Assembly: GCF_004322705.1 (NCBI RefSeq)
Contig: NZ_SIZZ01000004.1
Coordinates: 124,001 to 188,000 of the forward strand
Reading direction: 5' to 3'
DNA length: 64,000 nucleotides
From: Dyella terrae
GTDB taxonomy: Bacteria; Pseudomonadota; Gammaproteobacteria; Xanthomonadales; Rhodanobacteraceae
The notes beneath the pieces were generated by a model. The model searched no databases. It was not told where the DNA came from and worked only from the letters and a program-made list of their open reading frames with translations. The position numbers and the translations under genes are program-made. Shown in pieces: positions 51,675 through 60,704 of the stretch (the stretch's first letter is position 1; every line of letters begins with the position of its first letter).

Positions 51675-52391
51675 ATGCCACAGCTCTCCGTCGTCGTGCC
51701 GGTGTTCAACGAGCGCGACAACATCCCTCCGCTCCTGGCCGAGATCGCCGGTGCCCTGCGCGGCAAGGTGGATTTCGAGATCGTGTACGTGGACGACGAC
51801 TCCAGTGACGACAGCCGCCAGGTGCTGGGCAACGAGAAGGCGAAGTACCCCGAGCTGCGCGTGATCCATCACGTGAGCCGCAGCGGCCAGAGTACGGCGG
51901 TGTGGAATGGCGTGCGTGCAGCGAAGGGCACGTGGATCGCCACGCTCGATGGTGATGGCCAGAACGATCCGGCCGATATCCCCAAGCTGCTGGCCGCGCG
52001 TGATACCGCCGGTCCGCGCGTGCGCCTGTTCGCCGGCTGGCGCACGACGCGCCGCGACAGTTTCAACAAGCGCATCTCCTCGAAGATCGCCAACGCGGTG
52101 CGTTCGCGCATGCTCAAGGACGCCACCCCGGACACCGGCTGCGGCCTGAAGCTGTTCGAGCGCGACGTGTTCCTGCGCCTGCCGTATTTCGACCACATGC
52201 ATCGCTACCTGCCGGCGCTGGTCAAGCGCGCCGGGTACGAAAGTCAGAGCGTGCCGGTCGGCCATCGCCCGCGCACCGCCGGTACCTCCAAGTACGGCAT
52301 GCTTGATCGCCTGTGGGTGGGTATCGCCGACCTGCGTGGCGTGGCATGGCTCATGCGCCGTGGCAAGGTCACGGAAGTCGAAGAGCTCTGA
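51675..52391 (+). CDS. GT2 glycosyltransferase, dolichyl-phosphate-mannose-synthase-like
   Basis: 238 residues, GT-A fold with VVVPVFNERDNIPPLLAEI, VYVDDDSSDDS, and DGDGQNDPADIP (DxD-type metal site). No C-terminal TM helices are present, unlike ArnC or GtrB. It probably transfers a sugar to a polyprenyl phosphate; the sugar is unknown. Confidence 0.88.
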   Translation: MPQLSVVVPVFNERDNIPPLLAEIAGALRGKVDFEIVYVDDDSSDDSRQVLGNEKAKYPELRVIHHVSRSGQSTAVWNGVRAAKGTWIATLDGDGQNDPADIPKLLAARDTAGPRVRLFAGWRTTRRDSFNKRISSKIANAVRSRMLKDATPDTGCGLKLFERDVFLRLPYFDHMHRYLPALVKRAGYESQSVPVGHRPRTAGTSKYGMLDRLWVGIADLRGVAWLMRRGKVTEVEEL

Positions 52392-52464
52392 CGCCGGCCA
52401 TCCCCACGCTTCGTTGACGCACTGCGGCCTACGGTAGAAGACCGCCCACCGTCCGGCGTCGCCC

Positions 52465-52833
52465 ATGAGCATCCAGATCAAGCGTGTCTACGAGCCCGCA
52501 GCCAAGAACGACGGCTATCGCGTGCTGGTGGATCGCTTGTGGCCGCGCGGTTTAAAGAAGGAAGACGCCGCGCTCGATGCATGGGCCAAGGAAGTGGCGC
52601 CGTCCACCGCGCTGCGCCATTGGTTCAACCACGATCCCACGCGTTGGGACGTGTTCCGCCATCGCTATGCCACCGAGCTGGACAAGCACGCCGAGTTCTG
52701 GCGCCCGTTGGCCGAGCACGCCTCGCGCCACCGGGTCACCCTGCTCTACGGCGCCAAGGACGAGGACCACAACAACGCCATCGCGTTGAAGACCTACCTC
52801 GAAGACTGGCTCAAAGGGCACGGCCCTCATTGA
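52465..52833 (+). CDS. DUF488 family protein (YeaO-like)
   Basis: 122 residues with IKRVYEPAAKNDGYRVLVDRLWPRGLKKEDAALD and VTLLYGAKDEDHNNAIAL, the DUF488/YeaO signature. Function is not established. Its 3' end overlaps the convergent patatin gene by 23 bp. Confidence 0.9.
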   Translation: MSIQIKRVYEPAAKNDGYRVLVDRLWPRGLKKEDAALDAWAKEVAPSTALRHWFNHDPTRWDVFRHRYATELDKHAEFWRPLAEHASRHRVTLLYGAKDEDHNNAIALKTYLEDWLKGHGPH

Positions 52834-53770
52834 TGTGGTGCAGCGGTTGCCATTGTTCGAGCACCGTACGCGCACGCTCGCGCCCCAGCTCGATCAGTTC
52901 ACGCGCACGATAGAACTCGTACGCCATGGAAATATTGCGCGGTAGCTGGATCAGCAGGTCCGGTGCATAGGCGGCCAGGCGAAGGCGCGCCAGATTGGCC
53001 TGCATCAGGTCCATCGATTGCGTCAGCAGATCGAGCATGCCGAGGTCGCGCACCTTGGGCTCGGACTCATGCGCTTCGCTGTGCGGCATCAGGCGACCGA
53101 CGAACTCACTGATGCGATGCGCATAGCCCTGGGAAACCTCCGCGGGTGCCGCGGCCGTGGTTTCCGGCGCGCTTACCGCGATCGGGCCATCGACGCTGAC
53201 GGCGAACAGATAGTCCGCCGGCTCGCGGATCAGCGGCGTCACCGGCACCGGATTGAGCAACCCGCCGTCGACCAGCAGGCGACCGTCCATGCTGTAGGGG
53301 CGAAATACCGTCGGAATGGCGATCGAGGCGCGAATGGCGTCGAACAGCGAACCGCGCGTCAACCACACCTCGCGTTCGCGCTCCAGGTCCGTGGCCACCG
53401 CCGTGTAGGCCAGCGGAAGTTCTTCGATCAGGCGGTCGCCAATCAGCTCCCGCATGGTGCCGATGATGCGCTCGCCCTTGATCAGGCCACCGCCGGAAAA
53501 GGTCCAGTCGACCAGTTTGAGCACATCCATTTTCGCCAGCGCCGACACCCAGTCCCGATAGGCATCCAGCTTGCCCGTCGCGTAGACGCCGCCGATCAGC
53601 GCACCCATCGACGTGCCCGCGATCGCGGTGATCTCGTAACCCTGCCGGAGGATTTCCTCGATGGCGCCGATGTGAGCCAGCCCTTTCGCGCCGCCGCCGC
53701 CGAGGGCGAGGGCGACGGTGGGCTTGCGCGGGACAGAAGCGGTTTCGCTCGGAAGCGTGGCAACGGACAT
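52811..53770 (-). CDS. Patatin-like phospholipase, RssA type
   Basis: 319 residues: LALGGGGAKGLAHIGAIEEIL (oxyanion hole), GTSMGALIGG (Ser nucleophile), LLVDGGLLNPVPV (catalytic Asp), and a helical C-terminus. No signal peptide is seen, so it is probably a cytoplasmic or membrane-associated lipid hydrolase. It lacks the cNMP domain of the other patatin in this window. Confidence 0.9.
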   Translation of the reverse strand: MSVATLPSETASVPRKPTVALALGGGGAKGLAHIGAIEEILRQGYEITAIAGTSMGALIGGVYATGKLDAYRDWVSALAKMDVLKLVDWTFSGGGLIKGERIIGTMRELIGDRLIEELPLAYTAVATDLEREREVWLTRGSLFDAIRASIAIPTVFRPYSMDGRLLVDGGLLNPVPVTPLIREPADYLFAVSVDGPIAVSAPETTAAAPAEVSQGYAHRISEFVGRLMPHSEAHESEPKVRDLGMLDLLTQSMDLMQANLARLRLAAYAPDLLIQLPRNISMAYEFYRARELIELGRERARTVLEQWQPLHHINEGRAL

Positions 53771-53918
53771 AAGGACGAGGAAGGCCTGGAGTCAGAGGGC
53801 GGCGCGAACGCCAGTGCGTGGACCGGCGATGTCGGACCGGCCCAGCATACCGTTTCTGGCCCATGCCACCGGCCACCCCCTGCACCGGCCCTTCGTTCGG
53901 ACCGGCTCCGGTCCCGCC

Positions 53919-54902
53919 TTATTTCGGCGGCTGCTGATAACCGCCAAGCGCCAGCTGCAGCTGGATCTTGGTCTCCTCGCGCAGTGACAGCGGCGCCACG
54001 ATCTCCGCATCCGGGCCGTACTTGAGCACGTCCATCAGCAGTTCCTTGGAGTTGGAATACGGCACCTGCAGCTCGTAGCGACCGTCGGGCAGCCACTCGC
54101 CCTTCTGCTGCGAATGCCAGTGCTCGTCGGCGACCCAGCGCGCGGCATGCTGGGAGAAGCGGATGGTCGCCCAGGCCTTGGGCTTGCCGGCGAAGATGCC
54201 GTAGCTGGAGGCGAGCATGTCATTGAGTTCGGCCTCGGGCACGTCACGGGCCGGCGCATCCAGCGCTGTCGGATCGGCGATGCGATCGACCGCGAAACTG
54301 CGCAGCGCCTCGCGATCGTGGTCCCACACGTCCAGGTACCAGTTGTCGCGGTAATGGGTCAGGCGTTGGGGCGAGACCGTGCGCATGCTGTCGGAATTGG
54401 TGGTGCGGGCGCGGTAGCGGAAGCGGATCTGGCGGCGCTCAAGCACGGCGCCGGCGACGATGCGGAAGACCTGCTGATCAAGCTTGCGCTCTCCCCAGGC
54501 AATCACGCGAATGCGCTCGATCGGCAAAGCCTTGCCGCTGCCCTGGTCGGACAGCAGGTGCTCGATGCGCGCCTTGAAGGGTGCCAGCGCCCCGGCCAGC
54601 ACGCCCGGGCCGCTGCGGCCGATCAGTTCGTTGAGCGCCAGCAAGGCGGCCAGTTCGTCCGAGGTCAGCCAAAGGCCGGGCAACTCGAAGCGTTCGCCTT
54701 CGCCCGCCGCGTAGCGGAAGGCGGCGTGGTCGCCACCCGCGCTTTCGATCGGGGCGCCCAGGGCGTCGCGCAGGAACGCCACATCGCGATAGAGCGTGGC
54801 GCGCGAGCACTCCAGCTCATCCATCAGGCGAGGAAGGGGCACGGGATAGTGCGCCGACTTCAGCAGGCGATGCAGGGTAAGAATACGTTCGTAACGGTCC
54901 AT
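53919..54902 (-). CDS. YafY-type WYL-domain transcriptional regulator
   Basis: 327 residues from the ATG at 54902 (MDRYERILTLHRLLKSAHYPV). N-terminal HTH_11 (PRLMDELECSRATLYRDVAFLRDAL), WYL domain (RQIRFRYRARTTNSDSMRTVSPQRLTHYRDNWYLDVWD) and a C-terminal WCX domain. The WYL domain is a probable ligand (nucleotide or nucleic acid) sensor. The target is unknown. Confidence 0.92.
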   Translation of the reverse strand: MDRYERILTLHRLLKSAHYPVPLPRLMDELECSRATLYRDVAFLRDALGAPIESAGGDHAAFRYAAGEGERFELPGLWLTSDELAALLALNELIGRSGPGVLAGALAPFKARIEHLLSDQGSGKALPIERIRVIAWGERKLDQQVFRIVAGAVLERRQIRFRYRARTTNSDSMRTVSPQRLTHYRDNWYLDVWDHDREALRSFAVDRIADPTALDAPARDVPEAELNDMLASSYGIFAGKPKAWATIRFSQHAARWVADEHWHSQQKGEWLPDGRYELQVPYSNSKELLMDVLKYGPDAEIVAPLSLREETKIQLQLALGGYQQPPK

Positions 54903-55167
54903 GGCGACACTGCCGACGCTGAAAACCGACCTAGGATGCGCACCGCCTGTCGTTGCCGCAAGTACGCTTTTGGCACGGCTGGTGGGGACGGAAAGACACT
55001 GATCGCCAACCATCTCGCTACGCACGTGAAAGCTAAGGCAAAACCCAGTTGAACGGACACTCAATTCACGCGGCCGGTGCTTGCAAGGACGTCAGCGGGG
55101 AACGATCTTCCTTATGCGATGGTCATTCCATGGCGGCCGCCCGAAGCTAAGTAATCCCCTGCAAGGA

Positions 55168-56058
55168 ATGGCAGAGCTCACGTACATGCCGGCAAATCCC
55201 CCTACGCCCGCCCCGGTTCGACCCCGGTCTTCACGGCACCAGGCACTGTTCATGGCCACGCGCATGTTGGCCATGAGCGGTTATGGACTGTGGGTTTGGC
55301 TCGGCCTGGGGCTTGCGGTGGGCGTATTTCCGGCCGGCCGCGGCGATACGCTGGTGCCGCTGGCCTGGGGTGGTGCGCTGATTGGGTTGGGGCCTTTGCT
55401 GGCCTGCCTCCCCTGGATTGGCCTGCCCGAATGGCTGGGTTGGCGCTTTGGTCGGCACAGTCGCCCTACCGCAGAAGGCCTCATCGCCCTGGCGGCCTTT
55501 CTGCCGATGATGGCGGTCGCCGGGCTCGCCCGCGGCGACAACCTGTTCTGGGCCACCCGTCTTTCGGGAGGCGCGCTCGCCGCGCTTAGCCTGGTCACCC
55601 TGGTCTACGCGATGCGTCTCCCGCGAACGTCGGTTCGCGGATGGGGTCCGGTCTTCGCCGCCTCGGCTGGTCGCATGGTTGCCGCGCTCTATTCGGGCGG
55701 GCTGTGGTTGTTTGCCATGGCCCAGGGAGGCGAAGACGCACCCGGGCTCTGGATCGCCCTGGTCCAGTTGGTGACCGTGGTCGCCGGCGTCCTGGACGCC
55801 ATACGGTGGCGTGCGCTGTGGCGCTCGAAAGTGTCGACAACATCGGCGAAAAGACGCCAAACGCGGGCGCGACACATGCTTTCCGGCCTGCTTGTCTATG
55901 TCCTTCCCGGCGTGGTCCTGTTGCTGACGCCCTGGGGTGTCGGCCACACCTGGCTGGCCACCCTGGCTGCCGTGGGATGCGTCCTAGGGAAGAGTCTTGA
56001 TCAAGACCTGTATCATAGGAGCCTGGCGCGCGCGGACTCTCATCTCAGTCCAGCCTGA
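55168..56058 (+). CDS. Polytopic membrane protein, about eight TM helices
   Basis: About 296 residues. Hydrophobic segments include GLWVWLGLGLAVGVF, LIALAAFLPMMAVAGLA, ALAALSLVTLVYAM, AALYSGGLWLFAMA, LVQLVTVVAGVLDAI and LSGLLVYVLPGVVLLL. The pattern recalls DmsC/NrfD-like subunits, but no diagnostic motif is seen and no oxidoreductase genes are adjacent. The start is uncertain: ATG 55081, 55168 or 55186. Confidence 0.7.
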   Translation: MAELTYMPANPPTPAPVRPRSSRHQALFMATRMLAMSGYGLWVWLGLGLAVGVFPAGRGDTLVPLAWGGALIGLGPLLACLPWIGLPEWLGWRFGRHSRPTAEGLIALAAFLPMMAVAGLARGDNLFWATRLSGGALAALSLVTLVYAMRLPRTSVRGWGPVFAASAGRMVAALYSGGLWLFAMAQGGEDAPGLWIALVQLVTVVAGVLDAIRWRALWRSKVSTTSAKRRQTRARHMLSGLLVYVLPGVVLLLTPWGVGHTWLATLAAVGCVLGKSLDQDLYHRSLARADSHLSPA

Positions 56059-56170
56059 GTGGCTTTGCAAAGCCATTCGCCTCGATCCAAAACCCCCGAT
56101 TCATTACAAGTTCAAGCCTTTCCGTTAAGGTTGGGGCTTACATTTGCTTAACGAAATGCGGATAAATCCC

Positions 56171-57004
56171 ATGAGAAAGATTCTCTTTACCGGCCTCGTG
56201 GTTGCCGGTTTCGCCAGTTTTGGCGTTCACGCCCAGGACGCGTCGACCTCGACGTCCGACAGCAGCAATGCCGCCAGCAACGGTGGCTGGAGCGGTTCGG
56301 GCGAGTTCGGCTTCGCCTCCGCCCGCGGTAACTCGCGCACTGAAAACGCCAACGCCAAGCTCGGCCTGAACCAGGAAAACGAGCTGTGGAAGAACAACTT
56401 CTTCCTCAACGGCGTGCGCTCGAAGGGCGACACGACCATCGTCGATTCCAACGGCCAGGAAATCAAAAAGCTCACCACCACCGCCAACCGTTACGACACG
56501 GGCGCCTCGGTGGGTTACAAGCTCGACCCGCGCAGCTACATCGTCGGCGCCGCCCGTTACGAGCATGACGACTTCGGCGCCAACCTGTGGCAGGGCATCG
56601 TGTCGATCGGTTACGGCTACGTGGCCCTGAAGACCGAGCGCACGGAGCTGTCGTTCGAAGCCGGCCCCGGTTACAAGCGCTACCGCCCCGCCAACACCGA
56701 CGTGGTCGACCCGGTAACCGGCGTAAATACCGAAGTGCGCCAGCCGACCGAAAGCGAAGTCGTCGGCCGTGGCCTGATCAACTACAAGTACCGCCTCACC
56801 GACAACACGGCACTGGAAGACACGCTGCTGGTCGAAGCGGGCTCGAAGAACCAGTATTACCAGAACGACATCGGCCTCTCGGTCAGCATGACCAAGAAGA
56901 TGGCGCTCAAGCTTGGCTACCAGGTCCGCTACAACAGCGACACGCAGCCGGGCACGAAGAACACCGATACGTTGATGACGACGAACCTGGTGTACAACTT
57001 CTGA
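56171..57004 (+). CDS. DUF481 (YdiY-like) outer-membrane beta-barrel protein
   Basis: 277 residues from the ATG at 56171 (MRKILFTGLVVAGFASFGVHAQ, signal peptide). The mature protein is amphipathic beta-strands (GSGEFGFASARGNSRTENANAKLGL) ending in the outer-membrane signature TTNLVYNF with terminal Phe. Function is unknown; YdiY in E. coli is acid-inducible. It has its own hairpin terminator. Confidence 0.9.
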   Translation: MRKILFTGLVVAGFASFGVHAQDASTSTSDSSNAASNGGWSGSGEFGFASARGNSRTENANAKLGLNQENELWKNNFFLNGVRSKGDTTIVDSNGQEIKKLTTTANRYDTGASVGYKLDPRSYIVGAARYEHDDFGANLWQGIVSIGYGYVALKTERTELSFEAGPGYKRYRPANTDVVDPVTGVNTEVRQPTESEVVGRGLINYKYRLTDNTALEDTLLVEAGSKNQYYQNDIGLSVSMTKKMALKLGYQVRYNSDTQPGTKNTDTLMTTNLVYNF

Positions 57005-57008
57005 GTGG

Positions 57009-57031
57009 TCAGGGCCGCTGCGCGGCCCTGA
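57009..57031 (+). terminator. Stem-loop after the DUF481 gene
   Basis: TCAGGGCCGC-tgc-GCGGCCCTGA is a perfect 10-bp stem starting five bases after the stop, without a T-tract. Confidence 0.6.
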
Positions 57032-57038
57032 GGGGGGG

Positions 57039-57162
57039 CGCCCCGCTTTGCGGGGCTGTAAACGGTAAACAGTAAGAGCAGGGTCGGGCAAATGTTCGCC
57101 CGCTCTTACCGTTTACCGTTCACAGCGCCAAAGGCGCGACCCACCCGGGCGCGTCAGCGCCC
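57039..57162. repeat. Palindromic intergenic element, copy i (overlaps S9 peptidase end)
   Basis: 23-bp arms (57057-57079, starting TGTAAACGGTAAACAG; 57102-57124) are flanked by CCCCGC-ttt-GCGGGG, GCGCC-aaa-GGCGC and GGGCGC-gtca-GCGCCC (57147-57162). The last hairpin's loop holds the stop codon of the S9 peptidase gene, as in dapF. Confidence 0.9.
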
Positions 57163-59583
57163 GACTCCCTTCACGTAAGTATCGAACAGCTCATCGATGC
57201 GACGGTATTCGTCGAACCACGAATCCGGATGCACGAAGCCGTGTCGCTCCATCGGGTACAGCGACATCCAGAAGTTCTTCTTGTGCAGTTCGATGAAGCG
57301 CTGGTACAGGCGGATGGAGTCGCTGGCCAGCACGTTGTCGTCGATCAGGCCGTGCTGGATGATCAGCGCGTCCTGCAACTTGTCGGCGTATTCGATCGGC
57401 GAGCTGGCGGCGTAAGCCTCCGGGTCGAGTTGCGGATCGTTGAGGATGTTGGAGGTGTATTCGTGGTTGTAGGTGGTCCAGTCCGTCACCGGACGCAGGG
57501 CCGAGCCCGCCGCGAATTCGCCCGGTGCGCGCAGCAGCGCCATCAGCGTCATGAAGCCGCCGTAGCTGCCACCGTAGATGCCCACGCGCTTCGGATCGAC
57601 GCCGTGGTTCTTCACCAGCCACGCCTTGCCGTCCAGCAGGTCTTCCAGTTCCGGATGACCCATCTGGCGATAGATCGCCGTGCGCCAGTCGCGGCCGTAG
57701 CCTTCGGAGGCGCGGTAGTCCATGTCGAGCACGACATAGCCCTTCTGCACCAGCAAGTTGTGGAACATCTGCTCGCGGAAGTAGTTGGACCAGCCCAGCG
57801 TGACGTTCTGCAGGTAACCCGCGCCGTGCACGAAGATCACCGCCGGACGCGACGCCGCCGCGCCCGCATCGGCCGGGCCGTAGTACTTCGCCCAGATCGT
57901 GCCCGCGCCGTGGCTGGACGCCACCGGCACCATCTGCGGCGCGATCCACTGGCGCGCGGTGAAGGCGCTCTTCATGGTGTTGGTCAGGTCACGCGACGCG
58001 CCACCTGAGGCATCCTGCACCGCCAGCTGCGGCAGCACGTAAGGCGACGAATGGAGCACGCCCAGCTGCTTGCCATCAGGCGAAAGCACGAAATCGTCCA
58101 TGCCCTGGAACTGCGTGACACGCGTGAGCTGGCCACCGTTGGCCGGTACGCGATACACGTCATAGCTGTACGGTGCGGCCTGGTTGGTGCGCACATAGAA
58201 CCACTGGCCATCCTCGCTCAACACCGGGTGGCTCGTCTCGAACTTGCCCTCGGTGAGCGCGCGCGCCTTGCCGCCGGCCGGCTTCACGTACAGATGCGAC
58301 CAGCCGCTTTCCTCGCTCATGTACCAGAGCGTGCGGTTGTCGTGCAGGAAACCGAAGTCGTTGAAGTTCCAGTTGATCCACGCCTTGTCGGTGAGGCGGT
58401 GCTGGGTAACCAGCTGGTGATTGCCGAAGTCGACCGTCGCGATCCAGCGATCCTTGTTGTCGATCGCGCGCAGCTGCACGGCCACGTTCTGGCCGTCGTC
58501 GCTCCACACGATGCCACCGCCACCGCCGTCATCCGCATCGGAAATGATGCGCACGGCGCGCAGGTCCGGCGCCTTCAGTGCCTTGGCCTGGTCGGCCTGG
58601 CCATCCTTCTCCAGCGACGCGATGGTGCGCGCGCGGATGTCCTTCAGCGGATCGTCCTTGATGCCCGGCAGCGCATCGGTCTTCAGCGGATACGACTTGC
58701 GGCCCGCCAGGTCCACCAGCATCAGCGACTGTGGCGCCGGATCGTTGCGACCGACGTAGACGCGCGTCGACTGCTGCTCGGAGTAGCCGGATTCGGTGAC
58801 GAAATGCGTGACTTCCGGTGCCTTGCCGGCCTTGCGGTCCTTCGGCTGCGTGACCACCAGCATCCAGCGGCCATCGGGCGACAATTCGGTGTCGACGAGC
58901 TGGCCGACATCGCCAAGCCACAAGGTCTTGGGCGCACGCGAGGGATCAGCCGCCGCGAGCGCTTCGTCATTGGCACGCTGGGCGTCTTTGTCGGACTTGA
59001 GCTTACGCAGCGTGCTGAACAGGCGCAGCTGTTCGTCGCTCAGTGCGCTGGACGGCTTGGCCTGCGGGTCGTCAGCGAGCTGGAGCACGGCCGCTGGCGC
59101 GGTGATGCCGCTGGCGATGTCATGCACGAACCACTGGTTGCCCTGGCGGAACTGCAGGCTGGCGCCATCGGCGGAAAAACGCGGCGAGGACTCGGCTTCC
59201 GGCGTGCGCGTGATCTGCGTGCGTCGGCCCGTACCCACGTCGACGAGGAACACGTCGCCGTGGGCCACGAAGGCGGCCTTGCGATGGCTGCGATCGAAAA
59301 CCGCGCGACCGTCGGCCTGCGCCACGGCGGCCGGATCGAGCTTGCTGGCCTGGCCGCTGGCGACATCGACGCGATACAGATCGCGCACCTTGCTGCCTTC
59401 GCGCTTGAGTGAGTAGTACAGGCTGCGCCCGTCGATGCTCCAGTACGGCGACTCCACCGCGGTGCCGATCCACTCGGGATTGGCCATGATCGTTTCCATG
59501 TCCAGGCGGGCGGGCGACGTCTGTGCCTGGGCGGCGGGTGCGGCGGCGAGCGCGGCCAGCACGGCGAAGAACAAGGGGCGCAT
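57154..59583 (-). CDS. Exported S9-family serine peptidase (prolyl oligopeptidase type)
   Basis: 809 residues with signal peptide MRPLFFAVLAALAAAPAAQA. A beta-propeller (about 40-530) gates the hydrolase domain with GIYGGSYGGFMTLM (Ser), LIDDNVLASD (Asp) and MERHGFVHPDSW (His). It is probably a periplasmic dipeptidyl or acylaminoacyl peptidase; unlike the enzyme at 9061-11337 it lacks the EFVAQEE glutamate motif, so N-terminal dipeptide release is less certain. Its last two codons and stop lie inside repeat i. Confidence 0.92.
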   Translation of the reverse strand: MRPLFFAVLAALAAAPAAQAQTSPARLDMETIMANPEWIGTAVESPYWSIDGRSLYYSLKREGSKVRDLYRVDVASGQASKLDPAAVAQADGRAVFDRSHRKAAFVAHGDVFLVDVGTGRRTQITRTPEAESSPRFSADGASLQFRQGNQWFVHDIASGITAPAAVLQLADDPQAKPSSALSDEQLRLFSTLRKLKSDKDAQRANDEALAAADPSRAPKTLWLGDVGQLVDTELSPDGRWMLVVTQPKDRKAGKAPEVTHFVTESGYSEQQSTRVYVGRNDPAPQSLMLVDLAGRKSYPLKTDALPGIKDDPLKDIRARTIASLEKDGQADQAKALKAPDLRAVRIISDADDGGGGGIVWSDDGQNVAVQLRAIDNKDRWIATVDFGNHQLVTQHRLTDKAWINWNFNDFGFLHDNRTLWYMSEESGWSHLYVKPAGGKARALTEGKFETSHPVLSEDGQWFYVRTNQAAPYSYDVYRVPANGGQLTRVTQFQGMDDFVLSPDGKQLGVLHSSPYVLPQLAVQDASGGASRDLTNTMKSAFTARQWIAPQMVPVASSHGAGTIWAKYYGPADAGAAASRPAVIFVHGAGYLQNVTLGWSNYFREQMFHNLLVQKGYVVLDMDYRASEGYGRDWRTAIYRQMGHPELEDLLDGKAWLVKNHGVDPKRVGIYGGSYGGFMTLMALLRAPGEFAAGSALRPVTDWTTYNHEYTSNILNDPQLDPEAYAASSPIEYADKLQDALIIQHGLIDDNVLASDSIRLYQRFIELHKKNFWMSLYPMERHGFVHPDSWFDEYRRIDELFDTYVKGVGR

Positions 59584-59881
59584 CGGGTGCTCCGAACATC
59601 CAAACCGGGCAGCATAACCAAGACGGGCCCGCCCGCAAGCGCCAAGGGTGGGATGGTCCTGTGCCCCTGGCGCGCCCTAAGCTGCCTGATCCCAGCAGTG
59701 CCGCATCGCCAAGGAGGCATCGTGCGTTACGCGCCGCAGCGCCCACTTTCGACTCCCCGCGGAACTTTCCCCGAACGCATTCCGTCTTCTCCCGGGTAGA
59801 CCGATCCGATCGTCGTGCGTTCTTGCTCCCCTTCCGACGCCGCCTCCAGCGTCCCTGATCTTCCTTAGCCTGGCCTCCTGC

Positions 59882-60550
59882 ATGCTCCTGCCTTGCGTCG
59901 AACACGAAACCGGTCCTCACCCCACCCACAGCGTGATCTGGCTGCACGGGCTGGGCGCCGACGGACACGATTTCGGGCCCATCGTCCCGGAGCTGGTGGC
60001 GCCCCCATGGCCGGCCCTGCGCTTCGTGTTTCCCCATGCTCCGGTGCGACCAGTGACATTGAACGGCGGCATGCCCATGCGCGCCTGGTTCGATATCTCG
60101 GGCGTCGACCTGGTTTCCCGGCCCGATGAGGCCGGCATGCGCGCCTCCATCGCCGCCGTCGAGGCCCTGATCGCGCGCGAAAACGAGCGTGGCGTGCCGG
60201 ACGAGCGCATCCTGCTGGCCGGTTTCTCCCAGGGCGGGGCCATCGTCCTGTCCGGCGGCCTGCGCCATCCGCGCAAGCTCGCCGGCATCGTGGCCCTGTC
60301 CACTTACCTGCCCATGCAAGACAGCTTCGCCGCCGAACGCCACGCCGCCAACGCCGATACCCCGATCTTCTGGGGCCACGGCACGGCCGATCCCATCGTG
60401 CCGCTGACACGCGGCGTGCAGGCGCGCGACGTCCTGCAGTCATTCGGCTACCGCGTTGACTGGCACACCTATCCGATGCCGCATTCGGTGAGCGGTGAAG
60501 AGGTGGGGGATCTGCGGACGTGGATGGGTGCGCGCTTTGCGCGCAGGTGA
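59882..60550 (+). CDS. Carboxylesterase/phospholipase, alpha/beta hydrolase
   Basis: 222 residues, abhydrolase_2 family: VIWLHGLGADGHDF (oxyanion loop), LLAGFSQGGAIVLSGGL (Ser in GFSQG), GTADPIVPL (Asp) and YPMPHSVSGEE (His). Cytoplasmic, no signal peptide. Members hydrolyse short-chain esters, lysophospholipids or thioesters. Its TGA is followed directly by repeat j. Confidence 0.92.
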   Translation: MLLPCVEHETGPHPTHSVIWLHGLGADGHDFGPIVPELVAPPWPALRFVFPHAPVRPVTLNGGMPMRAWFDISGVDLVSRPDEAGMRASIAAVEALIARENERGVPDERILLAGFSQGGAIVLSGGLRHPRKLAGIVALSTYLPMQDSFAAERHAANADTPIFWGHGTADPIVPLTRGVQARDVLQSFGYRVDWHTYPMPHSVSGEEVGDLRTWMGARFARR

Positions 60551-60675
60551 GGTCGCGCCTTTGGCGCTGTGAACGGTGAACAGTAAGAGCGGGCCTGGAC
60601 GACCGGGTGCCTGCCTTTCCGTTTACCGTTAACAGCTCCGCGCAGCGGGCGGCCTCACAGGCGGCGTCAGCCGCC
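60551..60675. repeat. Palindromic intergenic element, copy j
   Basis: GCGCC-ttt-GGCGC, left arm TGTGAAC-GGTGAAC-AGTAAGAGC, right arm with GTTTACCGTTAACA, CCGCgcagCGGG and GGCGGC-gtca-GCCGCC. It starts on the base after the esterase stop and ends 30 bp before algZ. Confidence 0.85.
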
Positions 60676-60704
60676 GGATTCACCGTCAGGGCATACTGCG
60701 GCCC